NCBI GenBank assembly: GCA_004297465.1
Contig: SCUB01000001.1
Coordinates: 62,001 to 126,000 of the forward strand
DNA from: Xanthobacteraceae bacterium
Lineage (GTDB): Bacteria > Pseudomonadota > Alphaproteobacteria > Rhizobiales > Xanthobacteraceae
Reading direction: 5' to 3'
DNA: 64,000 nt
Shown: in pieces, positions 1-7,704 of the stretch
How positions within the stretch are numbered: the first letter of the stretch is position 1
Layout of the letters: the number at the start of each line of letters is the position of its first letter
Program-made: the position numbers and the translations under genes
Notes under the pieces: model-generated
The model's input: only the letters and a program-made list of their open reading frames with translations
What the model was told of the DNA's origin: nothing
Database searches by the model: none

Positions 1-261
1 GATGAACTTGGTGATGGCGGCGCGGTGCTCGGCCGGCTCGATGGTCGGCATCGCCGGGGTTTGCACGAAGTTCAGATACCACAACAGCCCGATCCACATC
101 ACGCCGCTGAGCACGTGGAGATAGCGCATGAAGAACGCCGACCAGTTGTGGTCGATCGTGATGAAGTGGCCGGACAGGAGCCCGCTCAGCACGATGATGA
201 TGATGAGCAGCACCACCCCGGCGGCGATGGTTCGTCCGAGCGATTGAAGAATGGCGGTCAT
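1..261 (-). CDS. Urate hydroxylase PuuD-family membrane protein, partial at window edge
   Basis: Only the first 87 codons are present; the gene runs off the left edge. The visible protein starts with ATG at 261 and has a long N-terminal hydrophobic helix (about residues 12-28). A second segment (about 45-62) reads RYLHVLSGVMWIGLLWYLNF, followed by FVQTPAMPTIEP. This HVxxGxxWIGxxWYxNF pattern is typical of the roughly 200-residue integral membrane proteins of Hyphomicrobiales that are annotated as PuuD-like (the membrane part of a bacterial urate hydroxylase). The biochemical role of these short family members is not established. It is divergent from the next gene, which starts at 515. Family call is fairly confident; function is uncertain because most of the protein is outside the window. 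Confidence 0.6.
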   Translation of the reverse strand, partial: MTAILQSLGRTIAAGVVLLIIIIVLSGLLSGHFITIDHNWSAFFMRYLHVLSGVMWIGLLWYLNFVQTPAMPTIEPAEHRAAITKFI

Positions 262-514
262 GGTTAAAATACCTTGCACGGAGGAGGGAGATTCACAGGA
301 TACCATAGCGAAAAGCCCGATCAACTCGCGGTTGTCCGATCACGCGGATGTTGAAAAGCCGATCCAGCGCCGATACCGCTGGATTTCCGTTCATGTTAGA
401 GACGGGACAGCAAGCCGTCGCGTGGGGGGGCCGGCCCGGCCGGTCATTAAGATTCTCTCAGCCATTTCCGGGTTGAAGTGCGGTGATGGAAAGCGCGGGC
501 GGACAGGTGATGCG

Positions 515-1273
515 ATGACGATGATTCTCATGGGAGCGGGAGGCGTGATCGCGGCCGGAGGGCTGATCGCGGTCCTGTTCGGAATTCCTGTCAAGGAATT
601 CAGTACCGGCAACCTGCTGATTCTGTCCGGCGTCGCCATCTTCTGTTCCGGGCTGCTGCTGGTGGCGCTGGGGGCGGTGCTGGGTGAACTCCGCCACATT
701 GCCGCGCTGCTGGAGCCGCAGGCCGAGCCGGCGCAACCGCCGGTGGCGGAGCCAAAATCGCTACGGCCGCCCGCGCACGATCTGTTCACGCCGGAGGATG
801 AGCCGGTGGCCGTGGCGGAAGCCGCGCCCCCGGCGGAGCCGCCGCCGTGGACCCTGCCGTTGCGCGAGGCGCGCCTGCCGGAACCCCCGGCGCCGGCGCG
901 CGAGGAGTTTGCGTTTCGCCGTCCCGGCGGAAAGCCCGTGGCTTCGGCCGGTGAACCGGAAAGCCGGGAGCGGGCGCAACCCGAGCCGCGCACCATGTTC
1001 GATTCGCTGTGGCCGAGCCGCAAGCGCGACCAGTCCGACGACAGCCCGCCGGCCGTGGATTCCCGGCCGGAACCCGCCGTCAGCGAACCCGAACTGGCGG
1101 ATGAGGCCCTTCCCGCCGAACCCGCGCCGGTTACGGTCATCAAGTCCGGCGTGATCGACGGCATGGCCTATTCGCTGTTCTCGGACGGCTCGATCGAGGC
1201 CGAACTCGCCGACGGCATTATCCGCTTTGCCTCGATCGAGGAACTGCGCGCTCATCTCGATCGCCGCAACTGA
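515..1273 (+). CDS. Hypothetical bitopic/polytopic membrane protein with proline-rich middle
   Basis: A protein of 252 residues. Two N-terminal hydrophobic segments are visible (about residues 3-22 and 28-55, the latter around LLILSGVAIFCSGLLLVALG). They are followed by a long Pro/Ala/Glu-rich linker (about 65-205) and a conserved-looking C-terminal block beginning VIKSGVIDGMAYSLFSDGSI and ending ASIEELRAHLDRRN. Similar membrane proteins with this C-terminal block are common in Bradyrhizobium-like genomes, often next to a MucR-type gene, as here. The reading frame is open upstream to 251, but the ATG at 515 is chosen because hydrophobic, family-like sequence begins there and the upstream part is low-quality coding sequence. 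No enzymatic motif is seen and the function is unknown. Confidence 0.7.
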   Translation: MTMILMGAGGVIAAGGLIAVLFGIPVKEFSTGNLLILSGVAIFCSGLLLVALGAVLGELRHIAALLEPQAEPAQPPVAEPKSLRPPAHDLFTPEDEPVAVAEAAPPAEPPPWTLPLREARLPEPPAPAREEFAFRRPGGKPVASAGEPESRERAQPEPRTMFDSLWPSRKRDQSDDSPPAVDSRPEPAVSEPELADEALPAEPAPVTVIKSGVIDGMAYSLFSDGSIEAELADGIIRFASIEELRAHLDRRN

Positions 1274-1463
1274 GGCAACCGCGCCGGTGTTTTAAAGAAA
1301 GATCTGCTTCGACCTTTTATTATTCTTTTGGAACTGGCTTGACTGGTCTGTTCTACTTAAGACTAAGGGTTCTTCGCAGTAATGCTCTTGTGCCCTGAGT
1401 GTTTATTTCAATAATACTGAAGCGGGGTCCAATGACCCTTGCCCGCCAACCCGACGTGACGCC

Positions 1464-1880
1464 ATGACCGAACCTGCCGCGAAAAGCTATATCGACCTGA
1501 CCGCCACCATCGTCTCGGCCTATGTCAGCAACAACACCACGCCGGCGGCCGAACTGCCGGGGCTGATCGCGCAGGTGCACGCGGCCTTGCAGCGGGTATC
1601 GGCGGCGGGACCGAGCGAAGCGCCGCTCGAACCGGTCAAGCCGGCGGTGCCGCTGAAGAAGTCGGTCACCTCCGAGTACATCGTCTGTCTCGAGGACGGC
1701 AAGAAGTTCAAGTCGCTCAAGCGCCACCTGCGCACGCAGTACAACATGACCCCCGAGCAGTACCGCGACAAATGGAGCCTGCCGCCGGATTATCCGATGG
1801 TGGCGCCCAATTATGCCGCCGCGCGCTCGCAGCTTGCCAAGCAGATGGGGCTTGGCCAGCAGCGCCGCCGCCGGCGCTGA
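1464..1880 (+). CDS. MucR/Ros-family transcriptional regulator
   Basis: A 138-residue protein of the Ros/MucR family, H-NS-like global regulators of Alphaproteobacteria that bind AT-rich DNA in the minor groove and control exopolysaccharide, motility and virulence or symbiosis genes. The N-terminal part (about 1-45) resembles the family oligomerisation region. The DNA-binding part contains [15 protein letters not shown], then [10 protein letters not shown] and [21 protein letters not shown], with a basic tail RRRRR. In Ros the zinc finger uses C-x2-C and H-x3/4-H. Here the second Cys is Asp and the last His is missing (RTQYNMT), so this is a zinc-site-degenerate variant. The 190-nt upstream gap is clearly AT-richer than the surroundings, which suits autoregulation (inference). 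Confidence 0.9.
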   Translation: MTEPAAKSYIDLTATIVSAYVSNNTTPAAELPGLIAQVHAALQRVSAAGPSEAPLEPVKPAVPLKKSVTSEYIVCLEDGKKFKSLKRHLRTQYNMTPEQYRDKWSLPPDYPMVAPNYAAARSQLAKQMGLGQQRRRRR

Positions 1881-1935
1881 CACGCTTGCGGGAACGCGCC
1901 TCTGCCAGATCCAGATACCCAGATATGGTGTGGGA

Positions 1936-1955
1936 TATAGGAAATATATCCTATA
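1936..1955. promoter_or_regulatory. Perfect inverted repeat, candidate operator
   Basis: TATAGGA is followed by the 6-nt spacer AATATA and then TCCTATA, giving a 20-bp perfect palindrome with 7-bp arms. It lies in an AT-rich island between the mucR-like gene and the DnaA-like HTH gene. The symmetry and spacing fit a dimeric repressor or activator site. No regulator can be assigned from the sequence. It could also be a target of the adjacent MucR-like protein, which favours TA-rich DNA. Confidence 0.4.
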
Positions 1956-2111
1956 CTCGGATGAGGTCGGGCTTCGGCTGCTAGGTATCTGCATTTAACG
2001 AAAAAATTCGTTCTGAGTTATCCCCGGGGGGCGGGGATGGCTTAGTGTGTGGGTATTAATTCCTACGTGGCCTTCCAGAAGGCCCCGCGAGGGTACCCAT
2101 ACGAGGTCTTC

Positions 2112-2522
2112 ATGAGGTCCAGTCTGATCTGCCGCTGGTCGCCCCTCCGGCTGGATGCCGCATCCGCCGCCCCATGTCAGCACACCCCCTCGGCGCTTTG
2201 CCAGGCCATCCTTCGTTGCGTTGCCGGCGAGTTCGCGGTGCCGCCCGGTGAACTTGCTTCCCGAACCCGGCGCGGGCCGCATATCGTGCTGGCGCGCCAG
2301 ACCGCGATGTATCTCGCCCATGTCGCGTTCGCGCTGCCGTTTGGCGAAATCGCCCGCTGCTTCGGCCGCGACCGCACCACCGCCGCCCATGCCTGCCGCC
2401 GGATCGAGGACCGCCGCGACGACGCGCGCTTCGACCGCCGCCTCGCGGCGCTGGAAATCCGCATCCTGGCCGCGACGGGAGCGCGCGCGTGTGTCGCGCA
2501 AGACGGCGAGGTGCCGCGATGA
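2112..2522 (+). CDS. Helix-turn-helix protein resembling DnaA domain IV
   Basis: A 136-residue protein. The central segment (about residues 60-115) matches the layout of the DnaA C-terminal DNA-binding domain: a helix with ARQTAMYLAHVAFALPFGEI, then CFGRDRTTAAHACRRIEDRR. In DnaA the signature GRDHTTVxHACRKI contacts the DnaA box, and the near match here suggests a stand-alone DNA-binding domain. No AAA+ ATPase part is present, so it is not the replication initiator. The ATG at 2112 has GAGGTC just upstream; the frame is open to 2049. The stop overlaps the start of the next gene (ATGA at 2519), so the two are translationally coupled. Related small HTH genes paired with DUF6456 genes are common in Hyphomicrobiales. 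Confidence 0.7.
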   Translation: MRSSLICRWSPLRLDAASAAPCQHTPSALCQAILRCVAGEFAVPPGELASRTRRGPHIVLARQTAMYLAHVAFALPFGEIARCFGRDRTTAAHACRRIEDRRDDARFDRRLAALEIRILAATGARACVAQDGEVPR

Positions 2523-3322
2523 GCCGGACCGCTATCCAGCCGCTCGACAAGGCCACGCGCCGCCTGCTGTCGCAGCTTGCCGGCGCGCAGAGGATGACCG
2601 CGCCGCCACCAGCTCCGGCCGCCGCGCTGATCGCTGCCGACCTTGCTGTCGCGCTGCCGGAAGGTGGCATCGCGCTGTCCGAGGCCGGCCGCGCCTGGCT
2701 TTCGCGCGAGCGCCACGCCCGTGCCGCGCGGGCGGCGCCAGACGATCCGGCGGCCGTGAGCGGCTATCGCGCCCAGCATATGAGTCTGAGCCGCCGCGAA
2801 GTGAGACTGGCGGGGGAAGCCGCGCAGGTTGCCGTCAACGACAGCGAAAGCCCGCTGGGGTGGCTTTCGCGCCGCAAGGGCCGCGACGGCCGCGCGCTGA
2901 TCGATGCGGCGCAGTTCCTCGCCGGCGAGCGGTTGCGCGCCGAGTTCACCCGCGCGCAGATGACGCCGCGCATGACCTCCAACTGGGCCGCTCCCACCGC
3001 ATCGGGGCGCGCGGGCGCCGGCCGCGGCATCGACGTCAGCGAGGCCATTGTCGCCGCGCGGCAGAATGTGCGGCAGGCGCTTACGGCGGTCGGGCCGGAA
3101 CTGTCCGGCCTCCTGGTCGATGTCTGCTGCTTCCTGCATGGGCTGGAGGATGTGGAACGCGCGCGCGGCTGGCCGCCGCGTTCGGCCAAGGTGGTGCTGC
3201 AGCTCGCGCTCGACCGGCTGGCGCGCCATTACGGCCTGTCGGAAGCGGCGAGCGGCAAGAGCCGCGTGCCGGTGCGCGCCTGGCTTGCCGCCGATGCGAC
3301 GTTCACATCCGAGCTGGGCTAG
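2519..3322 (+). CDS. DUF6456 domain-containing protein
   Basis: A 267-residue protein starting on the ATGA overlap with the upstream DnaA-domain-IV-like gene. The N-terminal half (about 1-75) has a winged-helix-like look (RRLLSQLAGAQRM, ALPEGGIALSEAGRAWLSRE). The C-terminal half (about 85-245) contains the typical block NDSESPLGWLSRRKGRDGR, then AAQFLAGERLRAEFTRAQMT and a helical end LVDVCCFLHGLEDVERARGW. This matches DUF6456 proteins, presumed DNA-binding regulators. Function is unproven. The coupling suggests both proteins act together. The stop codon sits in an 18-bp tandem duplication. Confidence 0.7.
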   Translation: MSRTAIQPLDKATRRLLSQLAGAQRMTAPPPAPAAALIAADLAVALPEGGIALSEAGRAWLSRERHARAARAAPDDPAAVSGYRAQHMSLSRREVRLAGEAAQVAVNDSESPLGWLSRRKGRDGRALIDAAQFLAGERLRAEFTRAQMTPRMTSNWAAPTASGRAGAGRGIDVSEAIVAARQNVRQALTAVGPELSGLLVDVCCFLHGLEDVERARGWPPRSAKVVLQLALDRLARHYGLSEAASGKSRVPVRAWLAADATFTSELG

Positions 3323-3344
3323 GTAATCGAGCTGGGCTAGGTAA
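3309..3344. repeat. 18-bp tandem duplication spanning the DUF6456 stop codon
   Basis: The string CGAGCTGGGCTAGGTAAT occurs twice head to tail, the second copy immediately after the first. The first copy contains the TAG stop of the DUF6456 gene. The second lies downstream, so the protein is not lengthened. This is most simply a recent slippage duplication. Confidence 0.8.
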
Positions 3345-3359
3345 TAAAGAGCAGCGCCG

Positions 3360-3788
3360 TCACGCCGCTTCGGCCAGCGCGCCGCGCGCGTCGGCCTTGA
3401 CGCGCTCCACCATCGAACGAAGGCCGTTGGAGCGCTGTGGCGTCAGGTGCTCCTTGAAGCCGAACTCGTTGAACACGGCGAGCGCGTCGGTGTCGAGAAT
3501 CTGGCGGGCGGTCTTGCCGGAATAGAGCGCGAACACGATGGCGACCAGGCCACGCACGATGTGGGCGTCGCTGTCGCCGATGAAGGTCAGCACCGGCTCG
3601 CCGTCGGGACCGCGCTCGATGGTGGTGGTGAGCCACACCTGGCTGACGCAGCCCTGCACCTTGTTGGCGAGGGTGCGCTCGGACTCGGGCAGCGGCGACA
3701 GGGTGCGGCCGAGCTCGATCACGTAGCGATAGCGATCGTCCCAGTCTTCAAGCAGCTCGAAATTGTCGCGGATGTCGTCGATCGTCAT
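3360..3788 (-). CDS. sufE: SufE family sulfur acceptor for Fe-S cluster assembly
   Basis: A 142-residue SufE-like protein. It starts MTIDDIRDNFELLEDWDDRY, the classic SufE N-terminus, and holds the sulfur-accepting cysteine in the loop VQGCVSQVWL (about residue 51). The later part (SDAHIVRGLVAIV, LTPQRSNGLRSMVERV) also fits. SufE takes persulfide from the cysteine desulfurase SufS and hands it to the SufBCD scaffold in the cytoplasm. The frame is open 5 codons further to 3803; the ATG at 3788 is preferred from family alignment. It is convergent with the DUF6456 gene and not next to other suf genes in this window, a common arrangement in this order. Confidence 0.9.
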   Translation of the reverse strand: MTIDDIRDNFELLEDWDDRYRYVIELGRTLSPLPESERTLANKVQGCVSQVWLTTTIERGPDGEPVLTFIGDSDAHIVRGLVAIVFALYSGKTARQILDTDALAVFNEFGFKEHLTPQRSNGLRSMVERVKADARGALAEAA

Positions 3789-3926
3789 TGCGTCCCGATC
3801 CATAGTCTGGACTAAGGCATATATGAGATCGCGAGCCGCGAAAAGCGAGGATTGGCGAAACGCGGCCCCGCGAAAAATGCAACCGGGCCGCGAGGTCGCG
3901 GTGGGAGATGCGATCGGCGCGGGTGG

Positions 3927-4379
3927 CTAGCCGGCCGGCGTCGTCTCCGGTGCGGTGGGTGGTTCCGTCGGACCCTGCCACTCGATCTGCAGGTCGGCGG
4001 GCATGAGCGTGTCCGGCGGCAATTCGGATCGCGGGGCATCGGTATCCATCGGGCCGATCGAGCCGGTGTGGTCGGGCGCCTTTTTGGCGGCGCTGTCGGG
4101 GGCCTTCTTGTCGGTGATGATGTGATAAATCTTGCGCGCGCCGGCCTGGGCGCGCTGGCCGATCACGTTCGCGGCCTGGCCGCCCACCGTGCAGGCCGCG
4201 GGCTGGCGCGTGCAGAACTGGCTCATGTCGGACACGGCGGCGGACGCCGCGGAGAGCGCGTCACCCGCGTTGACTTGGGGACGCTTGTCGTCGGCATTCG
4301 GCGTGGTGTCGGTATTGTCCGACGGCAGCAGCACGAGCACCAGCCCGATCCAGAATGCCATGCGAAGAAGAAAGAACAT
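3927..4379 (-). CDS. DUF5330 domain-containing protein
   Basis: A 150-residue protein with an N-terminal hydrophobic segment (FLLRMAFWIGLVLVLLP, about residues 3-20) that is probably a signal anchor. It continues with DALSAASAAVSDMSQFCTRQ and PAACTVGGQAANVIGQRAQ, which include two cysteines that could form a disulfide in the periplasm. This is the layout of DUF5330 proteins of Hyphomicrobiales. The tail is Pro/Asp-rich. It lies upstream of SufE on the same strand with a 138-nt gap. No function is known for the family. Confidence 0.75.
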   Translation of the reverse strand: MFFLLRMAFWIGLVLVLLPSDNTDTTPNADDKRPQVNAGDALSAASAAVSDMSQFCTRQPAACTVGGQAANVIGQRAQAGARKIYHIITDKKAPDSAAKKAPDHTGSIGPMDTDAPRSELPPDTLMPADLQIEWQGPTEPPTAPETTPAG

Positions 4380-4797
4380 GACGCACCCGTTCCATTGCGA
4401 TGTTTTTCCCGCAATCTTCGGAACATTCTAGCAGCGCGCCCTGAAAGGCACGTATGGGGTTTGCGTAAAATTCGAACAAACGGATTCATCGTCAACGAAC
4501 TTTGAAGATCGGCCGCCTGTGGTGCTCAGGCCACGCGGGCGATGTCTTAGGTCGCGACTTTCCGAAGTCCCCTTTGCGCGCCCATGAACGATTTCGCAAC
4601 CATGTCGGCGTCGCGAAAAAATCGAAACCAGCCGTTCACCATTCACTGCGAAACCGATGCCGCGCGCCCGCCTAAATGCCGGCCGCGGCCATCCCCATGC
4701 GTCTTGCGCATGGAGTCATTAGGGTTCGTTAAACTCGCTCTGCCACGATCCGCCGCTGATAACGGGGGCCTGGGCAACGTCCGGGTGCAAAAATCAG
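4380..4797. other. Intergenic region with no recognisable gene
   Basis: A 418-nt gap between two divergent genes (DUF5330 on the minus strand, a histidine kinase on the plus strand). Open frames in it are short and look like chance frames. It presumably carries both promoters, but no convincing -35/-10 pair, terminator or RNA gene was found. Confidence 0.5.
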
Positions 4798-6639
4798 GTG
4801 ATCGTGCTAGCGACCATTCGCCAATTTCTGGACTCGCTGCTGCATCCCTCGGCGCAGCGTGACGCGCTGACGCGCGCGCGCCATCAAGCGTTCATGGCGC
4901 CGCGCCTGCTCGGCGGCCTGGCGGCGCTGGCGATGGGACCGCTTTACCTGGCCTGGCGCGGCGCGCCGAGCGCGCTTGAGGTCATGGTGTTCGGCTGGCT
5001 GATCGTGCCGATCCTGCTGACGTTCTTCCTGTCGCGCACCGGCCGCTACGAGATCGCCCACGTGCTGTCGTCGCTGGCGCTGACCAGCCTGGTGACGGTG
5101 GTGGCGCTGGAAACCGGCGGCATCGAATCCTTCGCGGCGATCTGGCTGGTGATGGTGCCGCTCGAGGCGGCGCTGTCGGCCTCGCGCCGCGTGGTTGCGG
5201 TGGCGACCGTGCTGGCGCTGGGCTCGGCGATGCTGCTGCTGGTGCTGAGCGCCAACAATCTCGTGCCGGTCGCCATGGCCAGCGAAACGCGGCAGGGGCC
5301 GTTCATGGCGCTGGGCATCATCTCGGCGACGCTGTACGGCGCCGGCCTTGCGTTCGGCGCCGAATCGCTGGCCCGCACCAGCTTCTGGCTGCTGTGCGCC
5401 GAGGAGGACCGTTACCGCCTGCTGGCGCGCAACATGAGCGACGTGATCTCGCGCCACGACCGCAACGGCACGGTGCTGTTCATTTCGCCCGCCGCCGAGG
5501 CGTTGTTCGGCGCGCCGGCCGCGAGCCTGCTCGGCCATGGCCTGTTCGAGCGCGTCCATGTCGCCGATCGGCCCGCGTTCCTGACCGCGCTGGCCGACGC
5601 CGCTCAGGTTGTGCCCGATCGGGGTGAATCCGGCGTGGAGTTCCGCGTGCGCCGCGACCCCCCCGGGTGCGGTGAACCCGCGCGCAGACGCATGCCGCCG
5701 GCCTATATCTGGATCGAGATGCGCTGCCGTCCGCTCGTCGGCGTCGATGGCGAGGCTGTGGACGGCGCCGATGTCGTCGCGGTGATGCGCGACGTCACCG
5801 CGCGGAAAGTTCAGGAGCAGGCGCTGTGCGACGCCCAGGCCGAGGCCGAGCGCGCCAACGCCGCCAAGGGGCGCTTCCTCGCCACCATGAGCCACGAATT
5901 GCGCACGCCGCTCAACGCCATCATCGGCTTCTCCGACATGCTCCGGCGCGAAGACGAGATAAAATTCGACGCCGCGCGCCGCAACGAATACGCGGCATTG
6001 ATCCACGATTCCGGCCAGCACCTTTTGTCGGTGGTCAACGACATCCTCGACATGTCGAAGATCGAAAGCGGCGCGTTCGAGATCTCGTCCGAGCCGTTCT
6101 CGCCGCGCGAGGCCATTTTCACCTGCTGCGACCTGATGGCGCTCAAGGCGCGCGAGAATGGCATCGACCTCAATGTGCGCGTGCCCGAGGACATGCCGCG
6201 CATGCGCGGCGACAAGCGTGCGTTCCGGCAGGTGCTGCTCAACCTTTTGTCCAACGCGGTCAAGTTCACCGAGCGCGGCGGCACGGTGACCGTCGCGGCG
6301 ACCATCGAGGGCGCGCGCATCGTGCTGCGGGTCGAGGACACAGGCGTCGGCATTGGCGCCGAGGACATGGCGCGGCTCGGCGATCCGTTCTTCCAGGCCG
6401 GCACCACCTATCAGCGGCGGCACGAGGGTACCGGCCTCGGCCTGTCCATCGTGCGCGGGCTGGTGGCGCTGCATGAGGGCGAACTGAATTTTTACAGCAA
6501 GATTGGCGAGGGCACGCGCGTCACCGTGACGCTGCCGCTCGAATTCGAGCCGCAGGCGCCGGTCGAACTGGCCCGGATTTCCAGACTGGCTTCCGCGCCC
6601 GCGGCCGGAGCCGAACTGCAGGTGAGGAAACGTGCCTAG
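4798..6639 (+). CDS. Membrane-bound PAS-domain sensor histidine kinase
   Basis: A 613-residue kinase. An N-terminal membrane region (about residues 33-185) has five or six hydrophobic segments (LLGGLAALAMGPLYLAW, VMVFGWLIVPILLTFFL and others). A PAS domain follows (about 200-345, starting YRLLARNMSDVISRHDRNG). The HisKA domain has the phosphoacceptor His in [17 protein letters not shown] (about residue 366). The HATPase domain has [17 protein letters not shown] and GTGLGLSIVRGL (about 480-570). It overlaps the next gene by 8 nt, so the kinase and the peptidoglycan-binding protein form an operon. The start is a GTG. No response regulator is adjacent, so the partner is unknown; the HisKA type is PleC/DivJ-like. 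Confidence 0.88.
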   Translation: MIVLATIRQFLDSLLHPSAQRDALTRARHQAFMAPRLLGGLAALAMGPLYLAWRGAPSALEVMVFGWLIVPILLTFFLSRTGRYEIAHVLSSLALTSLVTVVALETGGIESFAAIWLVMVPLEAALSASRRVVAVATVLALGSAMLLLVLSANNLVPVAMASETRQGPFMALGIISATLYGAGLAFGAESLARTSFWLLCAEEDRYRLLARNMSDVISRHDRNGTVLFISPAAEALFGAPAASLLGHGLFERVHVADRPAFLTALADAAQVVPDRGESGVEFRVRRDPPGCGEPARRRMPPAYIWIEMRCRPLVGVDGEAVDGADVVAVMRDVTARKVQEQALCDAQAEAERANAAKGRFLATMSHELRTPLNAIIGFSDMLRREDEIKFDAARRNEYAALIHDSGQHLLSVVNDILDMSKIESGAFEISSEPFSPREAIFTCCDLMALKARENGIDLNVRVPEDMPRMRGDKRAFRQVLLNLLSNAVKFTERGGTVTVAATIEGARIVLRVEDTGVGIGAEDMARLGDPFFQAGTTYQRRHEGTGLGLSIVRGLVALHEGELNFYSKIGEGTRVTVTLPLEFEPQAPVELARISRLASAPAAGAELQVRKRA

Positions 6640-7312
6640 GGCGATCACGGTCAATGATGACATGCGCGACCGCGTGCGGCTCGGCGGCGGCCGTCGCGGG
6701 AAGGCGGCCGGACGCAAGCCGTCTCTGGCGATGCGCGTTGGCGGCTGGCTGATGGTGCTGGTCTGGCAGAGCCCCAAGGATGCGCTGGCGATGCTGCTGG
6801 CGTTTGCCGCGGTGGTCGCCATTCTGACCAATGCGCTGCTGCTGCAGACTGGGCGGCATCCGTCGCCGTTGTTCGGCACGGTGAGCGCGCCGCCGGCGGA
6901 GCCTGTGGCGGCGGTCAATCCACTGCCGCGCGCGCGTCCGCTGGAAGCGGAGAGGAAAGCAGCTCCGGTGGACGTGGAGAAGAAAGCCGAGCCGTCGTCG
7001 CGCATGGCGGCCAGATCATTGCCGGCCACCCCCGCGCCGCAGGCGGCGGCGGTTCGTCCGCCGGCTGCCGTGCCGCAGCCCAAAAGCGATCCGCTCGGCG
7101 ATCTCATCGTATCGTCGCGCCGGCTTGTCGCGGTCCAGCGCGTGCTGGTGGAGTACGGCTACGGCCAGTTCAAGGCGATGGGCGTGATGAATGTCGAGAC
7201 GCAGGCGGCGATCGAGCGCTTCGAGCGCGAGCGCCGCATGCCGGTCACCGGCCAGGTCTCGGATCGGCTGGTGCGCGAACTGGCTCTCGTCACCGGGCGC
7301 AGCATCGATTAA
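6632..7312 (+). CDS. Peptidoglycan-binding domain protein with signal anchor
   Basis: A 226-residue protein. The basic N-terminus (about 1-35) is followed by a transmembrane segment (DALAMLLAFAAVVAILTNALLL, about 50-71), a Pro/Ala/Glu-rich periplasmic linker (about 80-155), and a C-terminal PG_binding_1 domain (about 165-222: VQRVLVEYGYGQFKAMG, then VETQAAIERFERERRMPVTG). The predicted topology puts the domain in the periplasm, bound to the cell wall. Its 8-nt overlap with the histidine kinase suggests the two are made together, perhaps linking envelope state to signalling (inference). Confidence 0.82.
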   Translation: MPRAITVNDDMRDRVRLGGGRRGKAAGRKPSLAMRVGGWLMVLVWQSPKDALAMLLAFAAVVAILTNALLLQTGRHPSPLFGTVSAPPAEPVAAVNPLPRARPLEAERKAAPVDVEKKAEPSSRMAARSLPATPAPQAAAVRPPAAVPQPKSDPLGDLIVSSRRLVAVQRVLVEYGYGQFKAMGVMNVETQAAIERFERERRMPVTGQVSDRLVRELALVTGRSID

Positions 7313-7349
7313 GCATGATCCCGCGCAAGCTTTCGGGATCCACTTTAAC

Positions 7350-7697
7350 ATGCGTCTGAAATCCGCCATCTGGGTCGCGGCCTACGTCCGGCGCTGCAAC
7401 GGCGAGAGCGTGTTCGCGGTGGTGCGCCGGCGCGGCGCCGAGGAGGCGGGGGCGATCTTCATCAAGCTGGCGCTGCTCGACGGCACGGCCTGGCTGTTCG
7501 GGCCTGCGCCGCAGAGCGTCTACGGCGAGGATCATCCGACCGACCGCGCCTTTGCGGCGGTGTCGCGCGCGCCGCAGCCCGAGGCCGATGTCGAGGCGCG
7601 CATCGCGCGCGAAATCGGCTTCGATCCCGATGTCTGGGTGGTCGAGATCGAGGACCGTGCCGGACGGCACTTCCTCGATCTGGCAAAGCCGTTCTGA
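7350..7697 (+). CDS. DUF1491 family protein
   Basis: A 115-residue cytosolic protein that starts MRLKSAIWVAAYVRRCNGES and continues FAVVRRRGAEEAGAIFIKL, the DUF1491 signature. The C-terminal part holds ARIAREIGFDPDVWVVEIED and ends HFLDLAKPF. It lies 37 nt after the peptidoglycan-binding gene and may be cotranscribed. The family is conserved in Alphaproteobacteria and its function is unknown. Confidence 0.8.
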   Translation: MRLKSAIWVAAYVRRCNGESVFAVVRRRGAEEAGAIFIKLALLDGTAWLFGPAPQSVYGEDHPTDRAFAAVSRAPQPEADVEARIAREIGFDPDVWVVEIEDRAGRHFLDLAKPF

Positions 7698-7704
7698 AAA
7701 AAGC

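Noticed and set aside
391-1164. Long minus-strand open frames opposite the proline-rich membrane protein
   Set aside because: Composition follows high-GC antisense reading, with Ser/Arg/Gly-rich nonsense and no motif; the plus-strand frame is family-like.
1339-1367. TTGACT with a 17-nt spacer and ACTAAG as promoter for the mucR-like gene
   Set aside because: The -10 lacks the key A at position 2 and T at position 6; too weak to list.
4807-7107. A 766-codon minus-strand open frame across the histidine kinase
   Set aside because: It is the antisense of a gene with clear PAS, HisKA and HATPase motifs and has no domain itself.
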